Part shown: positions 1 to 8,672 of the stretch, one piece after another | How positions within the stretch are numbered: the stretch's first letter is position 1 | How the letters are laid out: the number at the start of each line of letters is the position of its first letter | Origin: Acinetobacter nosocomialis | Lineage (GTDB): Bacteria > Pseudomonadota > Gammaproteobacteria > Pseudomonadales > Moraxellaceae | Assembly: GCA_025736915.1 (NCBI GenBank) | Contig: CP107049.1 | Location: 3,782,001-3,846,000, forward strand | Direction of reading: 5' to 3' | DNA length: 64,000 nucleotides | Position numbers and translations under genes: made by a program | The notes under the pieces: model-generated | Seen by the model: only the letters and a program-made list of their open reading frames with translations | Told to the model about the DNA's origin: nothing | Database searches by the model: none

Positions 1-957
1 TCGAGTTCAAGTGTTCCAAGTGTTGTAGATGGTGGTGTTGACCGTTTTAAACTTTATTTTCATAGCTTAAATGCGACTGAAGATTTGACTCAGCCATTGA
101 GTACTAGCCAACAAAAAATTTATCATGCGAGTCAGGCCTATCAAGATTTCGAAGCAAATAATAAAGATTTAGCCCAAAAGTTGAGCGAGTTATCAAAAAA
201 TACTCAGGCAGAAAAAATTGCTCAGACCGTACTCACTCCGATTTTTAAAGCAGATTTTATTAAAAAACTGGGTACAACAGGTTATAGCTTTAGTAATAAT
301 GGATCTTTTACAGTAACTTCACCAAAAGGTGAGCAAATTACAGAAAAAGGTAAGGGCAAAAATACGATTGCTAGCGCAGTAGATGCAGCAGCTTATATTT
401 ATGAGCTTTATTCAATTTCTGGTGGCATGAAAGATGAGCTGAAAGGTGTTGATTTTGATAAATATATGCCTTTAGATGCTGCAAAATTTTATGCTGAATT
501 TAATGATGCCAATGATTTTTATGAAAAAGGCCCAAGTTTCGCAGAGTCAAACCAAGTTACAAGTGAAATTGCTCAAGGGCTTAAACAGGACCTGTTCCAA
601 CAAGTTGATGCGGTTGTAAATAAAGCTCAACCATATAAAGCAGTTTTACGTTTTGCCCATGCTGAAATTATTATTCCTCTGGCAACCAGCCTAGATTTGC
701 ATAATATGATGCAGCCGTTACCACTACGCCAGACTTATAATTACTCGACAAGTGCATGGCGTGGTGAAGTAGTTTCTCCTATGGCGGCAAATGTACAGTG
801 GGATATTTACCAAAATAGCCAAGGCAATACTTTGGTAAAAATGCTTTATAACGAAAAAGAAACTTTGTTCAAATCTACATGTAACTATGCACGTTATACA
901 CCAACTAGTTTTTACTACGACTACATTAAATTGAAACAGTGCTATCAAATGCAATAG
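1..957 (+). CDS. Histidine acid phosphatase family protein (MINPP/phytase-like), C-terminal part
   Basis: The reading frame is open from the first base, so the start lies to the left and 318 residues are visible. The tract Arg-Phe-Ala-His-Ala-Glu (HAE at 658-666), followed by a hydrophobic helix, matches the proton-donor motif of the MINPP branch of histidine acid phosphatases. The later stretch around VQWDIYQ...LVKMLYNEKE resembles the strand and loop before the family's C-terminus. The RHGxRxP catalytic motif would lie upstream of the window and cannot be checked. The family removes phosphate from phosphomonoesters, often inositol phosphates, usually in periplasm or outside the cell; this substrate is inferred. 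A strong terminator follows at 981-1013. An ordinary TTG near base 85 is not a credible start because homologous-looking sequence continues upstream. Confidence 0.7.
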   Translation, partial: SSSSVPSVVDGGVDRFKLYFHSLNATEDLTQPLSTSQQKIYHASQAYQDFEANNKDLAQKLSELSKNTQAEKIAQTVLTPIFKADFIKKLGTTGYSFSNNGSFTVTSPKGEQITEKGKGKNTIASAVDAAAYIYELYSISGGMKDELKGVDFDKYMPLDAAKFYAEFNDANDFYEKGPSFAESNQVTSEIAQGLKQDLFQQVDAVVNKAQPYKAVLRFAHAEIIIPLATSLDLHNMMQPLPLRQTYNYSTSAWRGEVVSPMAANVQWDIYQNSQGNTLVKMLYNEKETLFKSTCNYARYTPTSFYYDYIKLKQCYQMQ

Positions 958-980
958 ATTTTCAGTTTTTGAAGTCTTTA

Positions 981-1013
981 ATGGGAATAGGGATTGCTAT
1001 TCCCATTTTTATT
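981..1013 (+). terminator. Rho-independent terminator after the phosphatase gene
   Basis: Ten-bp perfect stem (ATGGGAATAG at 981-990 pairing with 997-1006) with a 6-nt loop, followed by TTTTTATTT. Confidence 0.8.
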
Positions 1014-1063
1014 TCTTCATAATTCAATTTGTTTTTAAATATAGATCAGTTAGAGACTTGGAT

Positions 1064-1807
1064 ATGACACCTTTTTGGATTGCATTGCAATTTTTAACTG
1101 TTCTGCCTATTGAGTTAAAGACTATACCGACGGCGCAACAAAATGGTCGGGCTATTTTGTTTTATCCACTGATTGGTCTCATTATTGGTGGCATTCTTTT
1201 TATTGCCGCTTGTCTTTTAGCCAAACTCCCGATTGTTTTACTTGCTGTCATCATAATGACTTTATGGATTTGGCTGACAGGTGGACTGCATTTAGATGGA
1301 CTAGCCGATACTGCTGATGCGTGGGTAGGTGGTTTTGGAGATAAACAACGTACTTTACAAATCATGAAGGATCCAAGTTGTGGTCCAATTGGAGTACTTA
1401 GCTTAGTTATTATTTGTTTACTCAAATTTGTACTGATCTATGTGTTGATTGAACAACATCAAACTCTATTTTTAATATGTGTTCCTATCTTTGGACGTTT
1501 GGTGCCTTCTATTTTGTTTTTAACTACACCATATGTTCGTGAAAAAGGTTTAGGGCGTTCTTTGACAGACCATTTGCCCAAAACTGCTTCATGGATAATA
1601 ACTGGGTTTGTTCTGCTGCTACCTTTGTATTGGAAGTTGCAAGGGTTTATTGCGATTATTGGCTTTTTAAGCAGTCTTGTTTATTTAAGACTTTTATTTA
1701 TAAAACGAATAGGTGGTATTACAGGCGATACTGTCGGCACAGCAATGGAGATTAGTGAAACTGTACTGCTTTTTACTTTTGTGGTGAGTTATTTTTACTT
1801 ATTTTGA
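1064..1807 (+). CDS. cobS: Adenosylcobinamide-GDP ribazoletransferase (cobalamin synthase)
   Basis: Joins adenosylcobinamide-GDP to alpha-ribazole (or its phosphate) in the last stage of cobalamin assembly, at the inner membrane. The 247-residue protein has the usual family length, an N-terminal FLTVLP motif, the conserved acidic stretch GGLHLDGLADTADAW (about residues 70-85), the K-D-P-S-C-G-P-I-G loop, and several membrane helices. The ATG at 1064 is preferred over a TTG six bases upstream. The phosphatase before it is separated by a terminator. No other cobalamin gene is visible in the window, although cobC/cobU-type genes often lie on the left side of such loci. Confidence 0.95.
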   Translation: MTPFWIALQFLTVLPIELKTIPTAQQNGRAILFYPLIGLIIGGILFIAACLLAKLPIVLLAVIIMTLWIWLTGGLHLDGLADTADAWVGGFGDKQRTLQIMKDPSCGPIGVLSLVIICLLKFVLIYVLIEQHQTLFLICVPIFGRLVPSILFLTTPYVREKGLGRSLTDHLPKTASWIITGFVLLLPLYWKLQGFIAIIGFLSSLVYLRLLFIKRIGGITGDTVGTAMEISETVLLFTFVVSYFYLF

Positions 1808-1831
1808 TGTTAAATTTTGTCCAAGCAAAAT

Positions 1832-1865
1832 AAAAAAGCCCTCATTTTTGAGGGCTTAATTTTCA
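1832..1865. terminator. Bidirectional terminator between cobS and DAHP synthase
   Basis: AAGCCCTCA/TGAGGGCTT stem at 1836-1857. Read on the minus strand it is followed by TTTTTTATTTT, so it mainly serves the DAHP synthase gene. Confidence 0.8.
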
Positions 1866-1881
1866 ATCTTAAAAAGATGGA

Positions 1882-3024
1882 TTAACGGTTTGGTAAAACA
1901 TCTTTTAAAGCTTCATGCATTTCAAGCAACGTCTTTTCGGTAGTTTCCCAGTCAATACAGCCATCAGTTACTGATTTACCATATTCAAGGTCACAAAGGT
2001 TTTCAGGAATATCTTGGCGGCCGCCTTTTAAATGACTCTCAACCATAATACCTACGATTGACTTATTGCCATCTAAAATTTGTTCAGTAATATTTTTAAG
2101 AACAAGCGGTTGTAAATACGGGTCTTTATTTGAGTTAGCATGGCTCGCATCAATCATGATTTTATTGCTAACTTTTGCTTTTGCTAAAGCATTTTCTGCT
2201 TCTGCAACAGAGCCTGCGTCATAGTTCGGCTTACCATTACCACCACGTAATACAACGTGTGCATAAGGGTTACCATTTGTATTAATGATTGAAACCTGAC
2301 CGTCTTCGTTAAGACCTAAGAAGCTGTGACCATATTTAACAGACTGCATGGCATTGGTTGCAACAGTTAAACCGCCGTCTGTACCATTTTTAAAACCTAC
2401 TGGTGATGATAGACCAGAAGACATTTCACGGTGAGTTTGGCTTTCTGTTGTACGTGCACCAATCGCAGACCATGAAATTAAATCTTGGTAGTACTGTGGT
2501 GAGTTAGGGTCAAGTGCTTCAGTTGCACAAGGTAAACCTTTTTCATTTAACTCAAGCAAAAGCTTACGACCAATACGTAAACCTTTTTCGATATTAAATG
2601 AGTCATTCATATCTGGGTCGTTAATTAAGCCTTTCCAACCAATTGTTGTACGTGGTTTTTCAAAATAAACACGCATAACTAGATATAAAGTATCTTTAAC
2701 CTTTTCACTTAGCGCTTTTAAGCGATCAGCATATTCGTGAGCAGCTTTTGGATCATGAATAGAGCAAGGACCAATAACGACAAATAAACGTTTATCTGAA
2801 CCATCTAAAATATTACGAATAGTTTCGCGACCTTTTAGAACAGTTTGTGAAGCAACATCAGATAAAGGAAGTTCTGACTTAAGCTCGGCAGGTGTTACAA
2901 GAGTTTGGATGCTTTTAATATTAACGTCGTCGATATCTGGCTTGGAAACGGAATTTGAATGTGTAGTCATTGCTGTCACTGGTTCGATCATACTAAAGGT
3001 TGTTTTGTGTACTGAATATACCAT
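1882..3024 (-). CDS. aroG: 3-deoxy-7-phosphoheptulonate synthase (DAHP synthase, class I)
   Basis: First enzyme of the shikimate pathway, condensing PEP and erythrose 4-phosphate. The sequence aligns throughout with AroF/G/H: VVIGPCSIHDP, RVYFEKPRTT-GWKGLINDP, GARTTESQ-HRE, SSPVGFKNGTDG, MIDASHANSNKD and GIMVESHL. As written it has 380 residues against about 350 in E. coli; internal ATGs at 2991 and 2970 would give 369 or 362 residues, and no Shine-Dalgarno sequence decides among the three. The isoenzyme type (Phe-, Tyr- or Trp-sensitive) cannot be assigned safely, so the symbol is by overall resemblance. It is transcribed alone, with its own terminator. Confidence 0.93.
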   Translation of the reverse strand: MVYSVHKTTFSMIEPVTAMTTHSNSVSKPDIDDVNIKSIQTLVTPAELKSELPLSDVASQTVLKGRETIRNILDGSDKRLFVVIGPCSIHDPKAAHEYADRLKALSEKVKDTLYLVMRVYFEKPRTTIGWKGLINDPDMNDSFNIEKGLRIGRKLLLELNEKGLPCATEALDPNSPQYYQDLISWSAIGARTTESQTHREMSSGLSSPVGFKNGTDGGLTVATNAMQSVKYGHSFLGLNEDGQVSIINTNGNPYAHVVLRGGNGKPNYDAGSVAEAENALAKAKVSNKIMIDASHANSNKDPYLQPLVLKNITEQILDGNKSIVGIMVESHLKGGRQDIPENLCDLEYGKSVTDGCIDWETTEKTLLEMHEALKDVLPNR

Positions 3025-3087
3025 GAAATAATTATGAAAATGCTACATCTCATGGTATTTCAGTTTGGAAAAATCCTATTGATTTTA

Positions 3088-3975
3088 CTATCTTTCAGTC
3101 GAGTTGCTTGTTTTTTCAGCAACTACTGCTTGTTGTTGTACCACAGCTGCTTTTGGTTTGGCTTTGACTGGGTGAACCATAAAGTTAACACCGAGGGCAA
3201 ATAGGGTAATCCCTAGAATTTTTCGGATTAAGCGTTCCGGCATACGAGAGCTAATTAATGTCCCAATAATAATTGCCGGAATAGAACCCACTAATAACCA
3301 CATAAGTAGCATAAAGTCGACATTACCCGCACTCATATGTCCAAGGCCAGCCACTAAGGTAAGTAATACCGCATGTACCACATCTGACCCAATAATTCGG
3401 ATCATTGGCAAGTTCGGGAACATAATCACAAGTGCCATAATGCCAAAAGCACCAGCACCAACAGATGATAACGTTACGAATACACCTAAAATGATGCCCA
3501 TAATGACAATATAGGTACGCTTGTTTTGAACAGCTAATTGCTCATTTTCCGTATGAGTAATTTCTTTATTACGGAATTTACTGAAGAACTTTTCAATACG
3601 AGAACGGAAAATAATAGAAACACCAGTCAAGGTCAGCATAAAGCCTAAAACCATTGTTAAAACGGCTTTATAGTGTGTTGACTGACTTAAATAATGTTCC
3701 AATACCCAAGCAGTACCGAAAGATGCAGGAATACTACCGACTGCGAGCCATAAAACGATAGGCCACACAATATTGAGTTTTTTTGCGTGAACCATTGATC
3801 CACAGAACTTTGAAATTGCGGCATAAAGTAAATCGGTACCAATTGCGATATGAGGTTCAATTCTAAAAAGACCAATTAAAATTGGTGTCATTAATGACCC
3901 ACCACCAACTCCTGTAATACCTACACAGAAGCCAACTAACATACCCGCTAAGATAAATTCAAAAGCACCAGACAT
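3088..3975 (-). CDS. TauE/SafE family sulfite/organosulfur exporter, inner membrane
   Basis: A 295-residue polytopic protein with the family's duplicated signature: G-x-C-V-G-I-T-G-V-G-G-G-S-L at the first repeat (about 15-32) and GVFVTLSSVGAGAFG at the second (about 168-182), each opening a helical bundle. The family exports small anions such as sulfite, sulfoacetate or acetate derivatives; the substrate here is unknown. A GTG four codons upstream (3987) would also work, but the ATG at 3975 places the first membrane helix at the normal position. The C-terminal tail (lysine- and alanine-rich, about 30 residues) is cytoplasmic and variable. It appears monocistronic. Confidence 0.85.
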   Translation of the reverse strand: MSGAFEFILAGMLVGFCVGITGVGGGSLMTPILIGLFRIEPHIAIGTDLLYAAISKFCGSMVHAKKLNIVWPIVLWLAVGSIPASFGTAWVLEHYLSQSTHYKAVLTMVLGFMLTLTGVSIIFRSRIEKFFSKFRNKEITHTENEQLAVQNKRTYIVIMGIILGVFVTLSSVGAGAFGIMALVIMFPNLPMIRIIGSDVVHAVLLTLVAGLGHMSAGNVDFMLLMWLLVGSIPAIIIGTLISSRMPERLIRKILGITLFALGVNFMVHPVKAKPKAAVVQQQAVVAEKTSNSTER

Positions 3976-4113
3976 CTTTATCGCCACTTATCACGAAACG
4001 CAGATATCTTATTCCTTTTAGAGATAAACAGTTGTCATGAATAATGATTTACTTATGCAAAAAAAAGCTAAGCAATCAAGAAAATGACTATTTTGATGAA
4101 ATTTTATTCAAAT

Positions 4114-4410
4114 TTATGACTTAGATGATGATCGTGAAGCTCGCAATGGGTTAAGCCATAATATGAGTAAAAATGTCAAAGGCGTTGCAAAGATCCACCA
4201 GCTGACAAAACCAATTGAAAATCCATACTTTTTGATGAGTACAAATCCGCTTAAAGCAAATAATAGAAAGGCCGATATCCTCAAAAATGAATAATATTTT
4301 TGAGCCAACGATTTGAAATAACCCGTTGATTTCGGTGATCGATATTTCTCGCTAGATATGAATAATAAATACATACCCAGCAAAGTCAGGACAAAAACAA
4401 AGATCATCAT
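4114..4410 (-). CDS. Small membrane protein, last gene of the siderophore operon
   Basis: A 98-residue protein with about three hydrophobic segments (near residues 2-18, 45-62 and 70-87) and a basic C-terminus ending in Arg-Ser-Ser-Ser-Lys-Ser. I recognise no family. Its ATG overlaps the stop codon of the PepSY gene (ATGATGA arrangement), with an AGGTGA ribosome site inside that gene, so the two are translationally coupled. Position suggests an accessory role in ferrisiderophore reduction or processing; that is inference. Confidence 0.8.
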   Translation of the reverse strand: MMIFVFVLTLLGMYLLFISSEKYRSPKSTGYFKSLAQKYYSFLRISAFLLFALSGFVLIKKYGFSIGFVSWWIFATPLTFLLILWLNPLRASRSSSKS

Positions 4411-5963
4411 GAATTCACCTCAATATTTAACTTATTCAGCTTTTTTTGAATTTTTTCTACAGCTTTATACTGAATAGGTCTAATTTTGCAGAATATGAAG
4501 AGTGCTAAAGCTGCAAATAACCAGAAAAAAACGTCTACACGAGCAAAGTTCCAATAGTCGCTGAGGCTTCGAATGTAATCATATTTGAGTAAATAGCTTA
4601 GATTTAAGATTGGAAGTACAATACAAAGCACAATAAAAATACTCAGTTGAGTTCGCCACAAATGCTGCTTTTTAGTGATTAATGCAATAACTAGGCTCAT
4701 GAGCCAGACTAAGAAGAAACTATAAATTTCATAATTTATTGTAGTCGGGGTGACGGTAAATAATCGATTTGCGTATAAATAAGCAATGGTTGCACAAGGC
4801 AAGCCTACAAATGTGGCAACATTTAAACGGTCAACTAAATAGTGCCCGAAATGAAACTTAGTATTTTTATTTTGAAGTTGGCGTTTAAGGCTCCAAACTA
4901 ATAAGCCAGACGCAATCATCACACAACCTAAAATGCCAGAAAAAAACAATCCTAAGCGAAGTAAAGGTTGAGCAAAAGTTGCCATATGTAAGCCATATAC
5001 TCCAGCATAAAGTGTAGCAATAGGACTATGATTACGTGTATCCCCCAAGACTTTGCCGGTTGTGGCATCTAAGGTGATTTGTGCTTGATTACGGGTAATA
5101 GAGCGGTCTTCTTGCTGGATAAATGTAATTTGAGCCTGATTCGTATTTGGGTTTTTAACACTCATAGTTTCTAAAGTTTGATTTCCCCAACGTTGCTGAA
5201 CTTGACTCAATAACTTCTCAATCGCTAAGTTTTGAGCAGGTTGAATCGATTGGTTCTCAGAGACAGTCTTTGTGCGAATTTCGGTAAAATATTGATAGGG
5301 ATTCTCTGGATAGAGTTTTTGCATTCCCCAAGGTAGATATAAATAAAAGAAAATAGCTAAACCTGTAAAAGTAATAGTCAAAAAGAATGGTAACGCAAGA
5401 ACAGATGATACATTGTGAAAATCTAGCCATGAACGCTGAGACTTAAAGGTGCGTAAGGTAAAAAAGTCGGTAAAGATTTTTTTATGAGTAATAATGCCCG
5501 AGACTAAGGCGATCAACATAATAAAAGCTGCTAAAGATACAACTAGCCGTCCAATTAATATCGGAACACCAAAAAGTTGATAGTGGAAACGATAAAAGAA
5601 GTCACCACCTTCGGTTGCCGAAAGTTTTAGTTGTTGACCTGTGTTTGCATCGAGTGTGGCATTGCCATAACCACCGTCAGATTTTTCCCAATACATGGTG
5701 TTAACGGGGTTTTCTACGGTAGCAACAGTTAAATACCAAGACTTGGCATCTGGAGCGTTTTTTTGTAAGTATTGATATGCCGTTTTAATTGCTACATCTT
5801 GTTTTATTTCATATTGTGCAAGTTGTGGTTGCATCCACAAATTAACTTCATGGCGGTAATACGACAAACTACCCATTAAAAAAATAGTAAATACGAGCCA
5901 TCCAAATATTAAGCCAGTCCATGAGTGGAGCCATGCCATATATTGGCGTATACCTTTATGCAT
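4407..5963 (-). CDS. PepSY-associated transmembrane protein (FoxB/FpvG-like siderophore reductase candidate)
   Basis: A 518-residue inner-membrane protein. The N-terminus has the typical R-x-Y-M-A-W-L-H-S-W-T-G-L-I-F-G-W helix, followed by a periplasmic PepSY region with TTGKVLGDTRNHSP near residues 300-313, and further helices with conserved His residues (FYRFHYQLFG, WLDFHNVSS, GLHMATF). In this family such His residues bind heme, and members next to TonB receptors (FoxB, FpvG) reduce ferric siderophores in the periplasm. The extra C-terminal helical part (about 380-505) lengthens it compared with the shorter members. It overlaps its neighbours by 8 bp on the 5' side and 4 bp on the 3' side, consistent with one transcript under Fur control. 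Confidence 0.85.
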   Translation of the reverse strand: MHKGIRQYMAWLHSWTGLIFGWLVFTIFLMGSLSYYRHEVNLWMQPQLAQYEIKQDVAIKTAYQYLQKNAPDAKSWYLTVATVENPVNTMYWEKSDGGYGNATLDANTGQQLKLSATEGGDFFYRFHYQLFGVPILIGRLVVSLAAFIMLIALVSGIITHKKIFTDFFTLRTFKSQRSWLDFHNVSSVLALPFFLTITFTGLAIFFYLYLPWGMQKLYPENPYQYFTEIRTKTVSENQSIQPAQNLAIEKLLSQVQQRWGNQTLETMSVKNPNTNQAQITFIQQEDRSITRNQAQITLDATTGKVLGDTRNHSPIATLYAGVYGLHMATFAQPLLRLGLFFSGILGCVMIASGLLVWSLKRQLQNKNTKFHFGHYLVDRLNVATFVGLPCATIAYLYANRLFTVTPTTINYEIYSFFLVWLMSLVIALITKKQHLWRTQLSIFIVLCIVLPILNLSYLLKYDYIRSLSDYWNFARVDVFFWLFAALALFIFCKIRPIQYKAVEKIQKKLNKLNIEVNS

Positions 5964-6255
5964 AACTCACCATCCGTGTCACAAAAAAGAAAAGGGCACA
6001 TAGCACAATTGATAGTCCAGTCAGTTTCCATAATGATTGGATGCAGAAACCTATAATCACGAAAAGTACATAAAACAAAATAGAGATAAATGCTGCCAAA
6101 TAAATGGCTTCAGGTTTGTCTAGAGTCAAATGAAAAATGCCAGTAAGACCAAGACTTAAATAAGCCATACAGGCATAACCCATACCGAAAACGACTAAGA
6201 ATCGATAGAAAACTTTTATGCGATATGACATAGGGAGACTTAAAGTTTTGGACAT
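5956..6255 (-). CDS. Small membrane protein of the siderophore operon (DUF3649-like)
   Basis: A 99-residue protein with three clear hydrophobic segments. It sits between the TonB receptor and the PepSY gene and overlaps the latter by 8 bp. Small three-helix proteins of the DUF3649 and DUF3325 kind occupy this position in many TonB-receptor/PepSY operons; the family name is by resemblance only. An upstream GTG at 6267 is in frame but the ATG at 6255 is a more usual start. No catalytic motif is visible. Confidence 0.75.
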   Translation of the reverse strand: MSKTLSLPMSYRIKVFYRFLVVFGMGYACMAYLSLGLTGIFHLTLDKPEAIYLAAFISILFYVLFVIIGFCIQSLWKLTGLSIVLCALFFFVTRMVSYA

Positions 6256-6316
6256 CTTTACTGGCACATAAAAAATAATAAGAAAGCCAACGCCTAAACT
6301 GGAGTTGGCTACGCGA

Positions 6317-8452
6317 TTAATATTTAAACTTTACAGCAACTGTATAGTTAGCTGAGGGTCCATAAAAGCCTTGACCATTAGGGAAACTATATAAATATTT
6401 CTTATCGAAAATATTATTACCGTTGGCTTGAAGCGTAATGTGGTCATTCACTTCATAGCTCGCCATTAAATTCACCAAAGCATAAGAATCTTGTTTAATG
6501 GTGCTGTTTGCTGTCGAGTCATATAGTTTCACGGCATCTTGCCATTGTAAGCCTGCACCAACTTTTAGCTTAGGTAAAACTGATGGTGTATAGGTCGTCA
6601 GCAAGTTAAGGGTTTGGTTCGGATTATACGTTCTCGCTTCACCACCATTTTTAATATCTTTAATACTAAATTGAGCATAGCCCAAAGCAAGATTGACGTT
6701 ATCAGTGATTTGACCAGATAAGCCGACTTCTACACCTTGTGACTCTAAATCACTGGTTGGTACTTTTCGATTAAGTGGATTTCCGTCCGAGTTACGTAGT
6801 GGGTAATTGTTTTGTTCGGTTTTAAATACTGAAAGAGTGCCGGTTAAACGGTCATCTAACCACGAGCTTTTTACCCCCATTTCATAGCTTTTACCCTCAA
6901 CAGGTTTTAAAGCCTGGTTGGTATCTTGATCAATACCAGTTTGTGGACGGAAAATTGAGGTATAACTCATATAACCTGTATATTCAGGCGTAAAGTTATA
7001 GGTTAAGCCAGCATAGGGTGAAACTTTACTCTCACTATATGCCATGGGTGAACCATAGCTTTCGCCCTTACTCTCGGCTCTCACATAGTTTGCACCAAGT
7101 AAAAGTTTTAAATCTTCATTAAGATGTAAACGTGTAGCAGCATAGACTGAATCTATATTTTGCGTATAGTTCGCGGCTTCCGTGAAATCTGACCACGTTA
7201 TAGATTGAGGCGTCCAGCTGGCCCAGTTTGTAGTGGTCGAATTGATAACATTACTGTCGTTAATTGTTCCTGTAGATTGTTTATCGTGCTGACGACTACG
7301 TACATAGTTATAGCCTAAAGTTGCTTCATGCTCTTGGTTAAAGAGCTTATAAGTTCCCTCAAGGTTAAAATCTACAGCATGTTGTTCTTGATGCTCTTGA
7401 CCACCCCATGGTGTCAAAGACACTCCTGAACCATCAGCTTTTGGATAACCATAATAATAAAGAAGGCGACTATTATGTTTACTATCAAGATAGTTATAAG
7501 TCAGCTTAGCTGCCCATTGATCATTAATTTTCTGTTTTAATTCAACAAAAGCATTTTGTGTTTCATTATCCCAATGTGCCCAGTCAGGGTTTGGGTTATA
7601 TGAGCGGTCATATGAAATTTGTTTGCCGTTAGCACCCAGTAAGGGTAGAGCACCCCAGTTGTTTGCATTCGGTTTATTTTTTTCTTGGCTATAACCTACG
7701 GTAAGTAACGTGGTATCTGTTAAATCAGCTTCCACAATACCAGCGAAACCATTTTTCTCTGAAGAATATCGGTCAAGGTAAGAATCACCAGTTTGCTCAT
7801 AGCCCATAATACGGCCACGGACTTTTCCACTCGGTAGAATTGAGCCAGATACATCTGCTTCATAACGCTGAGTATCCCAAGACCCATAACTTATACCGCC
7901 GCTTGCTTGAAATTCTTGAGTTGGACGCTTTCTAATATTATTGATTGTTGCACTTGGGTCACCAAATGCGTTCGTTAAAGAGTCAGCACCTTTAACGACT
8001 TCTACACGATCATAAAAATAAGTATCAGGATTGGTATTGTTATAGTTATAACCTGAGAGGGGGAAACCTACGCCGTCAGTCAATATATTTGAAATCTCAA
8101 AACCGCGAGCCATATAAGTAGTTCGCTCTGTTTCCTGATTGGTTACTGTGACTCCGGGTGTATTGTTTAGAACATCTCGGGTGCTAGTAAGACCAAAGTC
8201 TTCAATTTGTTGACGAGTAACGACATTAATAGTTTGAGGAGTTTCTTTAGCCTCAATATTAAGCTTGGTTGCGCTACTCGAGTTTTTAACATTATATGCT
8301 TTGGTTTGTTCAGAAGATTGTTCTGTACTTGTCGCTTTAACTTGAATCGTCTGCAAAGCTTGTATATCTGCGTCTTGAGCATAAGTGAGATTTACATAAC
8401 AAATCGCGCAGGCGATTACAGAAAGTTTAAATGGTCGAGGTGGAAAGGTCAT
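6317..8452 (-). CDS. TonB-dependent ferric hydroxamate siderophore receptor (FhuE-like)
   Basis: An outer-membrane receptor of 711 residues from the ATG at 8452. The order is signal peptide (basic start, hydrophobic core, cleavage after TYAQ), a TonB box region and an N-terminal plug (ETPQTINVVTRQQIEDFGL; VEVVKGADSL), then a 22-strand barrel ending in VKFKY with a terminal aromatic residue. The barrel follows E. coli FhuE closely: YGSWDTQRYEADV, SYDRSYNPNPDWAHWDNE and YTSIFRPQTGIDQ. FhuE takes up coprogen and related hydroxamates. The longer frame to 8482 is rejected because its extra codons coincide with a Fur-box-like site, which belongs in the promoter. Three membrane proteins follow in the operon. 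Confidence 0.9.
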   Translation of the reverse strand: MTFPPRPFKLSVIACAICYVNLTYAQDADIQALQTIQVKATSTEQSSEQTKAYNVKNSSSATKLNIEAKETPQTINVVTRQQIEDFGLTSTRDVLNNTPGVTVTNQETERTTYMARGFEISNILTDGVGFPLSGYNYNNTNPDTYFYDRVEVVKGADSLTNAFGDPSATINNIRKRPTQEFQASGGISYGSWDTQRYEADVSGSILPSGKVRGRIMGYEQTGDSYLDRYSSEKNGFAGIVEADLTDTTLLTVGYSQEKNKPNANNWGALPLLGANGKQISYDRSYNPNPDWAHWDNETQNAFVELKQKINDQWAAKLTYNYLDSKHNSRLLYYYGYPKADGSGVSLTPWGGQEHQEQHAVDFNLEGTYKLFNQEHEATLGYNYVRSRQHDKQSTGTINDSNVINSTTTNWASWTPQSITWSDFTEAANYTQNIDSVYAATRLHLNEDLKLLLGANYVRAESKGESYGSPMAYSESKVSPYAGLTYNFTPEYTGYMSYTSIFRPQTGIDQDTNQALKPVEGKSYEMGVKSSWLDDRLTGTLSVFKTEQNNYPLRNSDGNPLNRKVPTSDLESQGVEVGLSGQITDNVNLALGYAQFSIKDIKNGGEARTYNPNQTLNLLTTYTPSVLPKLKVGAGLQWQDAVKLYDSTANSTIKQDSYALVNLMASYEVNDHITLQANGNNIFDKKYLYSFPNGQGFYGPSANYTVAVKFKY

Positions 8453-8461
8453 AATAGTAAA

Positions 8462-8486
8462 GATAATGTAAATAATTCTCATTTAT
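8462..8486 (-). promoter_or_regulatory. Putative Fur box at the start of the siderophore operon
   Basis: GATAATG-TAAATAATTCTCATT matches the two outer GATAAT/ATTATC-type hexamers of the Fur consensus moderately well and lies 10 bp before the chosen start of the FhuE-like receptor. It predicts repression in iron-replete cells. Found by eye, not by scoring. Confidence 0.5.
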
Positions 8487-8672
8487 TTTATTGTTTGTAA
8501 ATGTAAGCTACAATTCAAATCACATTGTTAATTTAGATTAAAAGATAGGGCATGAATGTAATTTTAGATTGTGGTGTGCATTCACTGGCTTTAGCCACAT
8601 GTATTTAGCAAGTTCAAGATTAATAAGCCTCTATGCTAGAATGCATTATTTCAAATTTTTGGGTAACTCGCC

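Noticed and set aside
8207..8500. 97-codon plus-strand frame over the receptor 5' end
   Set aside because: It is the shadow of the FhuE-like gene and its promoter; codon use is poor and no ribosome site is present.
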